Shown: positions 45,760 through 55,270, counted from the stretch's first letter. The stretch: 64,000 nucleotides of DNA from Candidatus Krumholzibacteriota bacterium (GCA_022711765.1 JAKLEB010000001.1:1098694-1162693), one strand, 5' to 3'. The notes: generated by a model not told the origin, from the letters alone. Program-made: numbers and translations.

Positions 45760-47112
45760 ATGAGGTCGATCCAGTTCATCCCGGCGGTTCTCGGCTGCCT
45801 CCTGCTCCTGGCCAGCTGCTCCCACGAGCCTCCGACGCAACCGGCGACGGATGACCTGTCCGCGCCCGGGCCGGCCTTTGCCGCGATCCAGTCGGCGGCG
45901 CAGGCGCTCATCAACAACTTCGTCGTGCAGTACGACGGCCGGACCTTCGACGGCGAGGCGACCACGTTCCGTTACACCGTCTTCGGCAACGGGGTCGAGC
46001 CCGACCTGAACCACTTCAGCCTCGAGCTGCCCGATTGCGCTCCCCCCCTGGCCAGCTACGACCCCACGGCGGGCGCGGTCATCCGCTACAACTCGCCGCC
46101 CGGGTTCTTCGGCATCAAGTGGCGCCTCACGATTCCAGCGGACGATCCGGTCGGCCGCCAGTACGCGATCAGCTTCCCCGGCGACGTGCCCGAAGGCGAG
46201 ATCCGCGGCGCAGTCAAGGCCGGCACCAGCTGGGGCGTCGGCCTGGTCCCCGGCCCCTGCGCCGGCTACCTGATCTCCGGCGCGGTCTACGTCGACGCGG
46301 ACCGGGACGGCGCGCGCGATCCCGACGAATGGGGCATTCCCGGAGTGGTCGTCGAGCTCCGGCAAGGCGATGCCGTCGTCGACACCGCGCGCACCGACGG
46401 GACCGGGGACTACAGCCTGCTCCAGGGAGCGGGCGACTACACGGTGCGGATCGGCCCCGGCGCTTATCCGGACGCCTTCAACGCCGAGCTGTTCGCCTCG
46501 TTCGACGCCACGACGATCGCCGAACTCGACGTCACGGTCGGGCCCGACTCGCCGGGCAACGACTTCGGCTTCGCGCCGCAGTCCGAGGAGATCGTCGAGG
46601 AGCTCGAGAGCGGCGTCCTGGTCTCCGACGGCGAATCGGCGCTGTTCTGGAAGCACCAGCTCCGCGCGATCCTGCGCGGTCGACCCCAGGACTCGATCTA
46701 CGATCGCGAGACCCTCGAGGCGTTCGTCGCCCAGATCCAGGCGATGTATCTGACCGAGGTGTATCACTTCACGCCGGGCAACGAGCTCCAGGAGGCGTTC
46801 GCCATCCTGAAGTCGCAGTCCGAGGAACCGATCGACATCCTGCTGACGGAACTGCTCGCGACCGAGTTCAACGAGGTCAGCGGGCGAGGCCTGACCGGCG
46901 ATGACGCCGCCCTGCAGGACATGCTGATCGCCTGGGGCGAGGCCGTCGTCGTCGAGAACGTCACCCTGGCCCGCGCCGGGGCGGCGAATCTCGACCTCGG
47001 CGCCGGCGGCCCGCAGATCGGACTGGCCGTCGACGTGAACGTTCCGATCGCCATCCAGCTCTTCCACCTCATCAACACCGGCGGCGGCGGCGGCGTGGAC
47101 GAGAAGCGTTGA
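45760..47112 (+). CDS. Lipoprotein with SdrD B-like domain
   Basis: A 450-residue lipoprotein (VLGCLLLLASCSHEPP, lipobox Cys about 20). The first half is a beta-rich segment (TTFRYTVFGNGVEPDLNHFSLELP), followed by an SdrD B-type/Cna-B-like Ca-binding repeat (ISGAVYVDADRDGARDPDEWGIPGVVVELRQGD; DGTGDYSLL) and a helical C-terminal part ending LINTGGGGGVDEKR. SdrD B repeats are usually spacers of surface proteins. Substrate or partner unknown. An AT-rich island at 45629-45656 in the 169-bp gap upstream is the likely promoter region; a canonical terminator follows at 47145-47172. Confidence 0.85.
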   Translation: MRSIQFIPAVLGCLLLLASCSHEPPTQPATDDLSAPGPAFAAIQSAAQALINNFVVQYDGRTFDGEATTFRYTVFGNGVEPDLNHFSLELPDCAPPLASYDPTAGAVIRYNSPPGFFGIKWRLTIPADDPVGRQYAISFPGDVPEGEIRGAVKAGTSWGVGLVPGPCAGYLISGAVYVDADRDGARDPDEWGIPGVVVELRQGDAVVDTARTDGTGDYSLLQGAGDYTVRIGPGAYPDAFNAELFASFDATTIAELDVTVGPDSPGNDFGFAPQSEEIVEELESGVLVSDGESALFWKHQLRAILRGRPQDSIYDRETLEAFVAQIQAMYLTEVYHFTPGNELQEAFAILKSQSEEPIDILLTELLATEFNEVSGRGLTGDDAALQDMLIAWGEAVVVENVTLARAGAANLDLGAGGPQIGLAVDVNVPIAIQLFHLINTGGGGGVDEKR

Positions 47113-47144
47113 CCGCGTCCGCGCGCCCTGCCATCCTCGCCCAG

Positions 47145-47172
47145 GAAGCGCCCCGCCGAGGGGCGCTTCTTT
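47145..47172 (+). terminator. Rho-independent terminator
   Basis: GAAGCGCCCC (47145-47154) and GGGGCGCTTC (47160-47169) form a perfect 10-bp stem around GCCGA, followed by TTT. It lies 32 bp after the SdrD-type lipoprotein stop and is the only hairpin in the window with even a short U-tract. Confidence 0.85.
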
Positions 47173-47286
47173 AGGCGGCCCGGACGCCGGGATCGGCACC
47201 GTCGCGCCGGCCTCCGATCGACGATATCATGGAGACCGCCGACCCCGCCGCTGGTCTCGCTCCTGGACCCCTTGGGAGTCGCCGTG

Positions 47287-49560
47287 ATGGACCCCACCGA
47301 GCCGGTTCCCGCCCTGAGCCACGAGTCGATCGCCGGCGTCCACGTCGAGCGCGTGGACCTGCCCGGCGACTTCCTGGACGCGGCGGCCCGCTTCGCGCCA
47401 CTGCGCGGCACCGTGATCCTCGCCAGCGGCGGCGACCATGACTGCGCGCGCCACCACGTGCTGGGATCGCTGCCCTGGCTCACCTTGACAGCGCGCGGAG
47501 GCGGCGGCGAGCTCGAGGTCGACGGCGGCAGGACGGCGTTCACGGGCGACCCGCTGTCAGTCCTGCGGAGGGTGCTCGACCACCACCGCCTGCCGGGCGC
47601 CGTGGGCCGCGGCGACGCGCCGATTCGCGCCGGCCTCCTGGGCTACCTGTCCTACGATCTCAAGGACCACCTCGAATCGCTGCCGCGCAGCTGCGTGGAC
47701 GATCTGGAGTTGCCGACCATGCTGCTCTTCGCGCCGTCGGTGCTGCTGGTGCAGGACCGGCGGACGCTCGCGACGCACGTCGTCGCGCCATCCTTCGCGA
47801 ATCAGCCGGGCCGCGCGGCGGCATCCATCGCCCGGTGCCGGGAGATCCTCGCCGGCCCCTTGCCGCTCGCCGACCCGCCGGTCGCCGGCGTGCCGGTCTC
47901 CAACCTGACCCGGTTGGACTACGAGCAATCCGTGCGCGAGATCCTCGGCGCCATCGCGGCCGGCGACGTCTACCAGGTCAACCTCTCCCAGCGGTTCCGG
48001 TCGGCCTTCGCCGGCGATCCCTACGCGCTCTTCGCCCGCGCCTTCGCCGCGAATCCGGCGCCCTTCTTCGCCTACGTGCAGGGCGGCGACCACCAGGTGA
48101 TCTCGACCTCTCCCGAGCGGTTCCTCCACCGCGCGGGCGACGTCGTCGAGAGCCGGCCGATCAAGGGCACGCGCCCGCGGGGCGATACTCCCGCGGCCGA
48201 CCGGGCACTGGCCGACGAGCTCCTGCGGAGCGCCAAGGACGACGCCGAGCTCACGATGATCGTCGACCTCGTCCGCAACGACCTCGGAAAAGTCTGCCGT
48301 CCCGGCTCGGTTCTGGTGCCGGAGCACCGGCGCCTGGAGTCGTACCGGAACGTCCACCACCTGGTCTCGGTCGTCACGGGCCGGCTCGAGCCGGGGCGCG
48401 ACTCGGTCGATCTCGTCCGCGCGGCGTTCCCCGGCGGATCGGTCACCGGCTGCCCGAAGATCCGCGCGATGGAGATCATCGACCGGCTGGAGCCCCACCG
48501 CCGCCACGTCTACTGCGGCAGCATCGGCTACCTCGGGTTCGACGAGACCCTGGACCTGTCGATCGCGATCCGCACCGCCACCGTCGCCGGCGGCACCCTG
48601 ACCTGGTCGGTGGGCGGCGCCGTCGTGCACGACTCCGATCCGGGCCAGGAGTACGAGGAGAGCCTGCACAAGGGACGCACGCTCGCGGAGGTCTGCGCGG
48701 CGCCGGCCGCGACCGCGGCGACCGGGCCGATCGCCTGGCACAACGGTCGCCTCGTGCCGCTCGGCGAGGCGTCGGTTCCCGTCACCGACCTCGGCCTGCG
48801 CCGCGGCTACGGGTTGTTCGAGACCCTGCGTGTCGATCGCGGCCGCGCTCCGCTGCTCGACGACCACGTCGCCCGGTTCAATTCGTCGTGGCTCGCGCTC
48901 ATGCCGAGCCGGCCGCCCGACCTCGGCTGGGCCGACGTGATCGCCCAGGTCACGGCCGCCAACCGGCTCGATGACCGGCCGACCCTCGTGCGGATCCTCG
49001 CGACCCGCGGCAGCCGCGACCAGGCGCCGTGGGACCACTCGCTCACCGTGACGGCCGAACCCTACACGCACCGGCTCGCCCTGAGCGGCGCTCGCGGCCT
49101 GCGGCTCGGCTGCTACCCCGATCGGCGGCAGAATCCGCTCGCCGCCCACAAGACGCTCAGCTACATCCTCAACGCCCGGGCCGGCCTGTGGGCGCGCGCG
49201 CACGATCTCGACGAGGCGCTCATCCTCAATCCCGACGGCACGGTCTCGGAGGGCAACAGCACGGGCGTGCTCGCGATCTCCGGTCTGCGCGCCATCCGCC
49301 CCGAGTCCCCCGCGGCGCTGCCGAGCGTCATGGCGGCCGCGGTCTGCCGGCAGCTCTCGGCGTGGGGTTACACGGTCGAGACCGCTCCGCTGCGGCCCGG
49401 CGATCTGATGCGCGCGGACCATGCCCTGGCGATGAGCGCGCTGATGGGCGCCGTACCCATCATCGCGATCGACGGCCACGAGCGGCCCGACGACGACGGG
49501 CTCTGGCGCCGGCTCAACGACGCGATCCTCCCCGGCTGGGACGCGGGCGTGCCGTGCTGA
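47287..49560 (+). CDS. pabBC: Aminodeoxychorismate synthase component I fused to aminodeoxychorismate lyase
   Basis: Makes 4-aminobenzoate for folate in two steps: amination of chorismate (PabB) and release of pyruvate (PabC). Residues 1 to about 470 are the chorismate-binding domain: AAGDVYQVNLSQRF, STSPERFL, ESRPIKGTRPRG with the Lys typical of PabB, MIVDLVRNDLGKVC, GGSVTGCPKIRAMEII and YCGSIGYL. From about 480 on a class IV aminotransferase fold follows: WHNGRLVPLGEASVPVTDLG, RRGYGLFETLR, the PLP Lys in HKTLSYILNARAGLWA and VSEGNSTGVLA. The ATG at 47287 has GGGAG eight bases upstream. No glutamine amidotransferase (PabA) gene is adjacent. Convergent with the beta-barrel gene. Confidence 0.93.
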   Translation: MDPTEPVPALSHESIAGVHVERVDLPGDFLDAAARFAPLRGTVILASGGDHDCARHHVLGSLPWLTLTARGGGGELEVDGGRTAFTGDPLSVLRRVLDHHRLPGAVGRGDAPIRAGLLGYLSYDLKDHLESLPRSCVDDLELPTMLLFAPSVLLVQDRRTLATHVVAPSFANQPGRAAASIARCREILAGPLPLADPPVAGVPVSNLTRLDYEQSVREILGAIAAGDVYQVNLSQRFRSAFAGDPYALFARAFAANPAPFFAYVQGGDHQVISTSPERFLHRAGDVVESRPIKGTRPRGDTPAADRALADELLRSAKDDAELTMIVDLVRNDLGKVCRPGSVLVPEHRRLESYRNVHHLVSVVTGRLEPGRDSVDLVRAAFPGGSVTGCPKIRAMEIIDRLEPHRRHVYCGSIGYLGFDETLDLSIAIRTATVAGGTLTWSVGGAVVHDSDPGQEYEESLHKGRTLAEVCAAPAATAATGPIAWHNGRLVPLGEASVPVTDLGLRRGYGLFETLRVDRGRAPLLDDHVARFNSSWLALMPSRPPDLGWADVIAQVTAANRLDDRPTLVRILATRGSRDQAPWDHSLTVTAEPYTHRLALSGARGLRLGCYPDRRQNPLAAHKTLSYILNARAGLWARAHDLDEALILNPDGTVSEGNSTGVLAISGLRAIRPESPAALPSVMAAAVCRQLSAWGYTVETAPLRPGDLMRADHALAMSALMGAVPIIAIDGHERPDDDGLWRRLNDAILPGWDAGVPC

Positions 49561-49615
49561 TCCGACCCGAAAGCCGGACCTCGCCGCTCTCCGCCGCCCT
49601 GCGGCGTTGCCGGAC

Positions 49616-50887
49616 CTAGAGCGCCCAGGCCATCTGCCACCGCAGGAAGTGGACGGTGCCGACAAGCGGCGGCAGGTCGTGCCGGCCGTCGTGATACGCG
49701 CCGGGAACCAGCATCTCCCACAGGAGATGACCGTCCAGGCCGTGACCGAGCCCGATCTTCAGCTCGGCCTGCGTCAGGAGTCCGCGCGACTCCCAGGACG
49801 ACGCGGGAGCCACCAGGCAGGTCGCGGCGAGCCGCGCGGTCATCCGCTCGCCGAGCGCGCGGCTGCAGGCCGCGCGCGGCGCGGCGATGTTCTCCCAGGC
49901 GGCCACGTGCGCGCGGCCTTGGGTGCTCTCGCCGAGCAACGTGTAGATGTACAGCTCGCTCCACTTCGGCCAGCGGCCCCAGGGGGCGCGGAACGGGCGC
50001 AGGCTCGCGGACTGGCCGGAATAATAGAATGCGCCGACCTCGAGGGTGTAGCCGTCGCCGAGTGGCGTGGTGAGCGAGCCCTCGCCCGCGAGCGCGTAAC
50101 CCGTCTCGCCGGGATCGCGGTCCGTATAGGCCGCGGCGGCGGCGCCGTCCTGCCGCTGCAGCGCGGCCTCCACTCGCCAGGCGCCGCCGGCGCCGACCGT
50201 GCCCTGGCGCCGGCACGCCAGCGTGAGGGTCGCGAGATCCGCCAGGAGAGCATCGGGATCGCGTTCGAACTTGTAGACGGCGGTCCAGGCCCACGCGTCG
50301 TGCTGGACGAGGCAGGCCAGGGCCGTCTCGTCGGCGTCGGCCTGGGCACGATCCAGGTCGCCGGCCAGCACGAAAGGATCGCGTTTCTGGTTGCGGAGGA
50401 CGGCGAGCTCGATCGAGCCCCGCTCTTCGCGCAGCTCGCAGCGCACGGCGTCCACGAACTGGCTGCGGCTGCCGTCCAGCGGATTGCCGTCCATGACCAG
50501 GAAACCGCCGAGCCAGACGAGATCCTGGCGACCGACGGTGATCCGCGCCCGGTCGTCGCCGCTCCACGACCAGAACGCATGGTCGACGAAGAGCTCGTCC
50601 CAGTCGAACTCGACGTCCTCCGGGTCGAGGACATGCCGGTGCTCGTTCCCGAGGCGAACCTCGAAGCGATGGGCGCCGGCGTCCAGACGCCCGCCGCCGC
50701 GCGTGCGGACGCGAAGCCAGTCGCGGTCGGGGTCGTCGGCGAAGTGGTACACCCCGTCGAGGAATTCCTGGCGCACGCGCAGGTCCAGAAGCGGCGTCAC
50801 GACCAGCTCGCCGGCCTCGGCCGCCGCGGCGGCGAGGGAGGCGGCGAGGGAGGCGACGAGAACGAGGGCGAGCATCGACCGGGACAT
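49616..50887 (-). CDS. Outer-membrane beta-barrel protein, alginate-export-like
   Basis: A 423-residue exported protein (signal peptide LALVLVASLAASLAAAAAEA). The mature chain consists of alternating hydrophobic/polar strands with many Arg, Asp and aromatic residues (FEVRLGNEHRHVLDPEDVEFDWDELFVDHAFW; RITVGRQDLVWLGGFLVMDGNPLDGSRSQF), which resembles the AlgE/alginate-export porin family, and ends HFLRWQMAWAL as expected for a barrel. The ATG at 50887 has AAAGGA upstream. The transported compound is unknown, and the family assignment rests on pattern only. Confidence 0.72.
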   Translation of the reverse strand: MSRSMLALVLVASLAASLAAAAAEAGELVVTPLLDLRVRQEFLDGVYHFADDPDRDWLRVRTRGGGRLDAGAHRFEVRLGNEHRHVLDPEDVEFDWDELFVDHAFWSWSGDDRARITVGRQDLVWLGGFLVMDGNPLDGSRSQFVDAVRCELREERGSIELAVLRNQKRDPFVLAGDLDRAQADADETALACLVQHDAWAWTAVYKFERDPDALLADLATLTLACRRQGTVGAGGAWRVEAALQRQDGAAAAAYTDRDPGETGYALAGEGSLTTPLGDGYTLEVGAFYYSGQSASLRPFRAPWGRWPKWSELYIYTLLGESTQGRAHVAAWENIAAPRAACSRALGERMTARLAATCLVAPASSWESRGLLTQAELKIGLGHGLDGHLLWEMLVPGAYHDGRHDLPPLVGTVHFLRWQMAWAL

Positions 50888-50991
50888 GGCGGTCCTTTCG
50901 CCGGCGGCGGGACGAGGAGAAGCGAACCGGGTCGCGCCAGGAGATGAGATGCGATCGCCACCGGAGATGGCAACCGGATTCTACGCTGCGA

Positions 50992-52143
50992 TCAGCCGCG
51001 CGGCGCCGAACGGTCGACCCGATCGGCGACCTGATCGAGGAGCGCGGTGCTCTCGGCGAGGAACGCCGGCGCGAGCGGCCCGAACCAGTCGCGCGTGGCG
51101 AGGAACTCGCGCCGGAAACCGTCGCGGTCGCCGGCGCGGTAGAGGTCGACGGCAGCGGCGAAACGATCGCGATAGCGCTCGGCGAGGGCGAGTCCTTCGG
51201 GCGACCCGAAGATGATGTCGGCGTAGAGCGTGGGGTCCTGGGCGAAGAGGCGGCCGACCATCGCGAGCTCGAGCCGGTAGATCGGCGAGCTCAGCGCGAG
51301 CACCGCCGGGAGGTCGACGTCCTCCGCTCGCAGATGCAGGCCGTAGGCGAAGGTCGTGAAGTGGCGGAGCGCCTGCACGACGGCCATCGCGCGGTCGTGC
51401 GCGGCGGGCGCCGCGTCGACCACGATCGCGCCCCAGATGCGCAGCTGGTCGAGCAGCCAGGCGCAGGCCGCCGGGTCGCGGCCCGCGCAGTGGACGACGA
51501 CTTGCTTGGCCAGGGTCGCGACCGTGGGACCGCACATCGGATGGAGTCCGGCGACGGGTCCGGGATGCGCCGCGAGCATGGCCGCGAGCTCGGCGTCCTT
51601 GCGGCTCGTGATGTCCGCCAGGACCGCGTCGCCCGGCACACGGTCCCGCAACCGCTCGATCACCGGGATCGTGACCGCGATCGGTACCGCCACGAGCACG
51701 AGTCCCGCGCCGGCGAGGATCTCGTCCGCGCGGTCCCAGTCGCCGGCCTCCAGGATCCGGACCGGGAAGCCCGACTGCGCGAACAACCGCCCGAGGAGCC
51801 GGCCCATGGCTCCGCCGCCTCCGACGATCGCGACCGGCCGCGGCATCGCGCGCGCGCAGCGATAGCCAGCCTCGCCCTCGGTCCGGTAGGACTCGCGCAT
51901 GATGCGGCGCAGGAGATCCTCGATCAGATCCGGAGGCAGCCCGCGCGCGGCAGCCTCCTCGCGGCGAGCGCGCAGCAGGGCCGCCTCCCGCCCGGGATCG
52001 TACACGGAGGCGCCGTGCTCGGTCTTCCAGCGGGCGACCCCGGCGACGGCGTCGCGACGCTCGGCCAGCAACGCGACGAGGCGGCGGTCGAGGTCGTCGA
52101 TGCCCGACCGCAGGCGGGCGAGATCGTGGTCGCGGTCGTCCAT
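50992..52143 (-). CDS. tyrA: Chorismate mutase-prephenate dehydrogenase bifunctional protein
   Basis: Converts chorismate to prephenate and then to 4-hydroxyphenylpyruvate for tyrosine synthesis. Residues 1-90 form an AroQ-type mutase ([32 protein letters not shown]), joined to an NAD-binding dehydrogenase domain with [22 protein letters not shown] (about 104-125), [18 protein letters not shown] and [15 protein letters not shown]. Length 383 matches enteric TyrA. The ATG at 52143 has GGAGG ten bases upstream. It and the PabBC fusion about 1.4 kb away both consume chorismate, but they are on opposite strands and not one operon. Confidence 0.93.
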   Translation of the reverse strand: MDDRDHDLARLRSGIDDLDRRLVALLAERRDAVAGVARWKTEHGASVYDPGREAALLRARREEAAARGLPPDLIEDLLRRIMRESYRTEGEAGYRCARAMPRPVAIVGGGGAMGRLLGRLFAQSGFPVRILEAGDWDRADEILAGAGLVLVAVPIAVTIPVIERLRDRVPGDAVLADITSRKDAELAAMLAAHPGPVAGLHPMCGPTVATLAKQVVVHCAGRDPAACAWLLDQLRIWGAIVVDAAPAAHDRAMAVVQALRHFTTFAYGLHLRAEDVDLPAVLALSSPIYRLELAMVGRLFAQDPTLYADIIFGSPEGLALAERYRDRFAAAVDLYRAGDRDGFRREFLATRDWFGPLAPAFLAESTALLDQVADRVDRSAPRG

Positions 52144-52454
52144 GGGATGGTTGCCTCCGCCGCTGCGCGCCAGCTCCTCACGCCGTACCCGGCCAGGCGA
52201 GCCCCGTCGAGCCGGACCGGCACCCTTCATATAACGTGCCGGACCGGGGGCCGTCTACCGGTACCGTCTCGATCCGGGGTGGCGGCGCCGCCGTCGAATC
52301 TCCATAAATCCCCATTGAAATAGTATGATAGATGAATACTTTTGACAATTAGTATCGTTTATGACTCTTGATTATCATCATTCCGATTTGGTAGGATCGC
52401 GCACCACGCACTGCCTCCGTAGGCTTGAGAGAACGATCTACCAGGAGGTCCGTC
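52144..52454. promoter_or_regulatory. 311-bp divergent intergenic region, AT-rich in the middle
   Basis: This gap between tyrA and the peroxidase gene holds no credible gene. Its centre (52305-52390) is strikingly AT-rich for this genome. It contains an inverted repeat AGTAT-N9-ATACT (52322-52326 and 52336-52340), a TTGACA (52343-52348) and the third copy of the AGTATC motif. I could not pair the TTGACA with a convincing -10 box; another TTGAAA is at 52315-52320. Confidence 0.5.
52345..52356 (+). repeat. AGTATC motif, copy upstream of the peroxidase gene
   Basis: ACAATTAGTATC differs at one position from the copy at 15283-15294 and at two from that at 43061-43072. It is 98 bp before the peroxidase start codon and overlaps a TTGACA hexamer. 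Confidence 0.45.
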
Positions 52455-53918
52455 ATGCAGCAGCGAGCCCCCATCCTCGCCATCGCTGCGCTTGCGGTCG
52501 CCGGCCTCGTGGCCGCCGCGTGCGCCCAGGAACTCACACCACTCGAACAGCTCGGGAAGATCCTCTTCTTCGACACCAATCTCTCGACCCCGCCCGGACA
52601 ATCCTGCGCGGCTTGCCACGCGCCGGAGGTCGGGTTCACCGGACCCGACGAGACCGTCAACCAGTACCTGGTCGTCTACCACGGCGCCGTGCCCACGCGG
52701 TTCGGCAACCGCAAACCGCCCACGAGCGCCTACGGCGGCCAGAGTCCCGTACTCTTCTATGACGAGTTCGAAGACCTCTGGATCGGCGGCATGTTCTGGG
52801 ACGGCCGCGCCACCGGCTGGACACTAGGCGATCCGCTCGCCGAGCAAGCCCAGGGTCCGTTCCTGAACACGTTGGAGCAGAATAACCCCAACGCCCGGCA
52901 GGTCGTTCGCAAGGTGAGCGAGTCCAGCTACGCCGAGCTCTTCGAACAAGTCTGGGGTCCCGGCTCTCTCGATCCCGTCCACGATGTCGACGGGTCCTAC
53001 GAGCGGATCGCGCGCTCGATCGCGGCCTACGAGTCGTCGGCCGAGGTCAATCCCTTCACCTCGAAATACGACTACTACCTGCAGGGACTGGTCGACCTCA
53101 CTCCTCAAGAGACCTGGGGTCTGGAGCTCTACGAAGGCGTGGCGATGTGCAACGCGTGCCACCTCAGCGAGCCGGGCCCGAACGGCGAACCTCCGCTGTT
53201 CACGGACTTCACCTACGACAACCTCGGCATCCCCCGTAACGAGGACTTGCCGTTCTACTCGATGCCGCGGAAGTGGAATATCGAGGGCTACGACTGGACC
53301 GACTACGGTCTTGGCGGTTTCCTGGCCACCGTGCCGGACCACGCCGATCATGCCGACGCGAACCGCGGCAAGCACAAGGTGCCGACGCTGCGCAACGTCG
53401 ACCAGCGACCGTATCCCGAGTTCGTCAAGGCGTACGGCCACAACGGCTACTTCAAGTCGCTCGAGGAGATCGTCCATTTCTACAACACCCGGGACGTGGA
53501 AGACTGGCCCGCTCCGGAGGTACCGGAGAACGTCAACACCGACGAACTCGGCAACCTCGGACTGTCCCCGGAAGCGGAAGCTGCCCTGGTGGCCTTCATG
53601 CGAACGCTCACCGACGGGTACGTGTTGCCCGCGCCGCGGACTGTCGCGCCGCCCGCGTCCGTCCAGCTGAGCGCGATCCAGACCGGAGCGCGTGGCGTGG
53701 CGCCGCAGCTGGCGTTCAAGCTGCCGCGCGACGGCGATGTCCGGATCGAGATCTTCGATGTGAGCGGCCGCCGGGTCGCCACTCCGGTGAAGGGCTGGTA
53801 CGCCGCCGGCGAGCACCGGCTCAATCTGCCGGTCGACGACCTCGCGAGCGGCGTTTATCTGGCGCGGCTCGCTCTCGGACCTCAGATGAGCACGACCAAG
53901 ATCGCTGTCATTCGCTGA
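52455..53918 (+). CDS. Di-heme cytochrome c peroxidase (MauG/CcpA family) with sorting-like tail
   Basis: A 487-residue periplasmic or surface protein with two heme c sites: CAACH (51-55) and CNACH (232-236). Family features include LGKILFFDTNLS, GFTGPDE, FWDGRA, and LRNVDQRPYPEFVKAYGHNGYFKSLEEIVHFYN with late axial-ligand region. CcpA-type enzymes reduce hydrogen peroxide; MauG-type ones oxidise protein substrates. A signal peptide (ILAIAALAVAGLVAAACAQ) and, from about residue 405, an FlgD-like C-terminal domain (VRIEIFDVSGRRVATPV; SGVYLARLALG) are present, the latter without the NPFNP motif. ATG with AGGAGG seven bases upstream. The fused tail is unusual for the family. Confidence 0.92.
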   Translation: MQQRAPILAIAALAVAGLVAAACAQELTPLEQLGKILFFDTNLSTPPGQSCAACHAPEVGFTGPDETVNQYLVVYHGAVPTRFGNRKPPTSAYGGQSPVLFYDEFEDLWIGGMFWDGRATGWTLGDPLAEQAQGPFLNTLEQNNPNARQVVRKVSESSYAELFEQVWGPGSLDPVHDVDGSYERIARSIAAYESSAEVNPFTSKYDYYLQGLVDLTPQETWGLELYEGVAMCNACHLSEPGPNGEPPLFTDFTYDNLGIPRNEDLPFYSMPRKWNIEGYDWTDYGLGGFLATVPDHADHADANRGKHKVPTLRNVDQRPYPEFVKAYGHNGYFKSLEEIVHFYNTRDVEDWPAPEVPENVNTDELGNLGLSPEAEAALVAFMRTLTDGYVLPAPRTVAPPASVQLSAIQTGARGVAPQLAFKLPRDGDVRIEIFDVSGRRVATPVKGWYAAGEHRLNLPVDDLASGVYLARLALGPQMSTTKIAVIR

Positions 53919-53940
53919 CCAGGCAGAGTTGAAGGCGAGA

Positions 53941-53968
53941 CGGCCGACTCCCGGCAGGGGGTCGGCCG
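53941..53968. terminator. 12-bp hairpin between convergent peroxidase and radical SAM genes
   Basis: Arms 53941-53952 and 53957-53968 pair with one G-U wobble around a GGCA loop. It sits between two convergent stop codons and probably serves both. Confidence 0.65.
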
Positions 53969-54003
53969 CTCGTATTCGGCCGGCGTGCCAACGGCGACGT
54001 GGC

Positions 54004-55146
54004 TCAATCCCGGCGCCGGCTCGGGCTCAGCTTGAACGCCGTGCGGTTCTCCTCCGACCGGCGGTTGAACGCGAGCGGAACGACGGCCTCGGGATCCTTG
54101 AACTTGAACGCGTCCATGTGCAACCGGTGATTGTGGGCCGCCTCGTTGTTGCAGCCCTTGCGCCAGGCGCAGACCTTGCAATAGGGGAAGTAGGGATCGT
54201 CGCCCTCCATCGTGGAGCGGATCTTGCCGTAGGCCTCCCCGCGCCAGATGTCCGCGAATCCGTCGACGAAATTGCCGACGGTCTGGACCCACGCCATGTA
54301 GCAGTGGCGGACCGAGCCGTCGGCCTCGATCTGGGCGAACTCCCAGGGGAAGTCGCAGCGCTGGTTCTCCTTGTCCTCGCGCGGCAAGGGCGGCAGGACC
54401 ATCTTGACGCCGTGCTGCGCAGCGGCCGCGCGCGCGCGCGCGAAGACGTCCGCCGCGTAGTCCTGGTCGTAGTAGAGCGAGTCCTGCGGCGACATGTCGT
54501 TGGCGAAGTTCACGTAGGAGACCAGGACCTCCTCGACGCCCATCTGCCCGGCGAGCGCCGAGATGCCGACCAGGTCCTCCGCGTTCGACCTCATCACCGA
54601 GAAGCGGATGCCCAGGCGCGGCAGGCGCTTGCGCGCCGCGTTGCGCAGGCGCGAGAACTCGGTCACGTTCTCGACGATCGTCTCGAAGCGGGCGCCGCGG
54701 CGGATCCGTTCGAGGACCTCCTTCGTGCTGCCGTCCAGCGAGACGTAGTAGATGCCGAGGGTCTGGTCCGCGACCAGCCACTCGCGGACGTCCTCCTTCA
54801 GCAGCATGCCGTTGCTGACCATCAGCGTCTTGACCCCGTAGTCGGACGCGATCCGCAGCACGTCCCGGATCCGCGGGTACAGGAGCGGTTCGCCGCCCGA
54901 GCAGATCGACAGCCGCGACGCCGTCGGGAAGAGCTCGGCGGCGATCCGCTCGTAGACCTCGAACTCGAGCCAGCGCGCATTCTCCAGGGTCGACGAGATG
55001 CAGAACGTGCAGTTCAGATTGCACGCCTTGGTCAGCACGATGTCGAGCGAACGCGGTAGGCTGCGCGGGGTGGGGACTCGCAACTTCGCCTCGAGGTGGT
55101 TCAGGGCGATGTTGGCGACGCGCCGGGGAGTGAGGTATCTTCCCAC
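54004..55146 (-). CDS. Radical SAM protein with SPASM domain
   Basis: A 380-residue iron-sulfur enzyme. The radical SAM motif C-x3-C-x2-C is in TKACNLNCTFCISS (Cys42, 46, 49), followed by GGEPLLYPRI for SAM binding and a barrel. A C-terminal SPASM region binds extra clusters: CDFPWEFAQIEADGSVRHCYMAW and CKVCAWRKGCN. Homologues modify peptides or sugars, or act in lipid and cofactor chemistry; the substrate is not deducible here. The GTG at 55146 has GGAG seven bases upstream and gives the usual RYLTPRR start; a TTG at 55254 would add 36 Arg-rich residues. Confidence 0.9.
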   Translation of the reverse strand: MGRYLTPRRVANIALNHLEAKLRVPTPRSLPRSLDIVLTKACNLNCTFCISSTLENARWLEFEVYERIAAELFPTASRLSICSGGEPLLYPRIRDVLRIASDYGVKTLMVSNGMLLKEDVREWLVADQTLGIYYVSLDGSTKEVLERIRRGARFETIVENVTEFSRLRNAARKRLPRLGIRFSVMRSNAEDLVGISALAGQMGVEEVLVSYVNFANDMSPQDSLYYDQDYAADVFARARAAAAQHGVKMVLPPLPREDKENQRCDFPWEFAQIEADGSVRHCYMAWVQTVGNFVDGFADIWRGEAYGKIRSTMEGDDPYFPYCKVCAWRKGCNNEAAHNHRLHMDAFKFKDPEAVVPLAFNRRSEENRTAFKLSPSRRRD

Positions 55147-55241
55147 GGAGATTCTCCGGTTCTTGCCGCCGCGAGGGCGGTCGTCGATTCCCAGGTTGGC
55201 GGGGTCCAGTATCGTCGATCCGTAGCGACGATGATACCTCG

Positions 55242-55270
55242 TTGATCCCTCCAAGACAATGTGTTAAAAT
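55242..55270 (+). promoter_or_regulatory. Promoter of the 55321 beta-helix gene
   Basis: TTGATC (55242-55247) and TAAAAT (55265-55270) are separated by exactly 17 bp, with initiation expected about 44 nt before the ATG. Upstream, ATCGTCG...CGACGAT (55211-55232) is a 7-bp dyad that could be a regulator site. Confidence 0.6.

Noticed and set aside
43065..45965. A 966-codon open frame opposite the kinase gene
   Set aside because: The plus strand encodes a complete kinase-TPR protein with all catalytic motifs; the minus-strand frame is a shadow of its codon bias.
52315..52371. A full sigma70 promoter for the peroxidase gene
   Set aside because: TTGACA and TTGAAA hexamers are present, but no -10 box lies at 16-18 bp from the first and only a 3/6 match from the second, so only the region is annotated.
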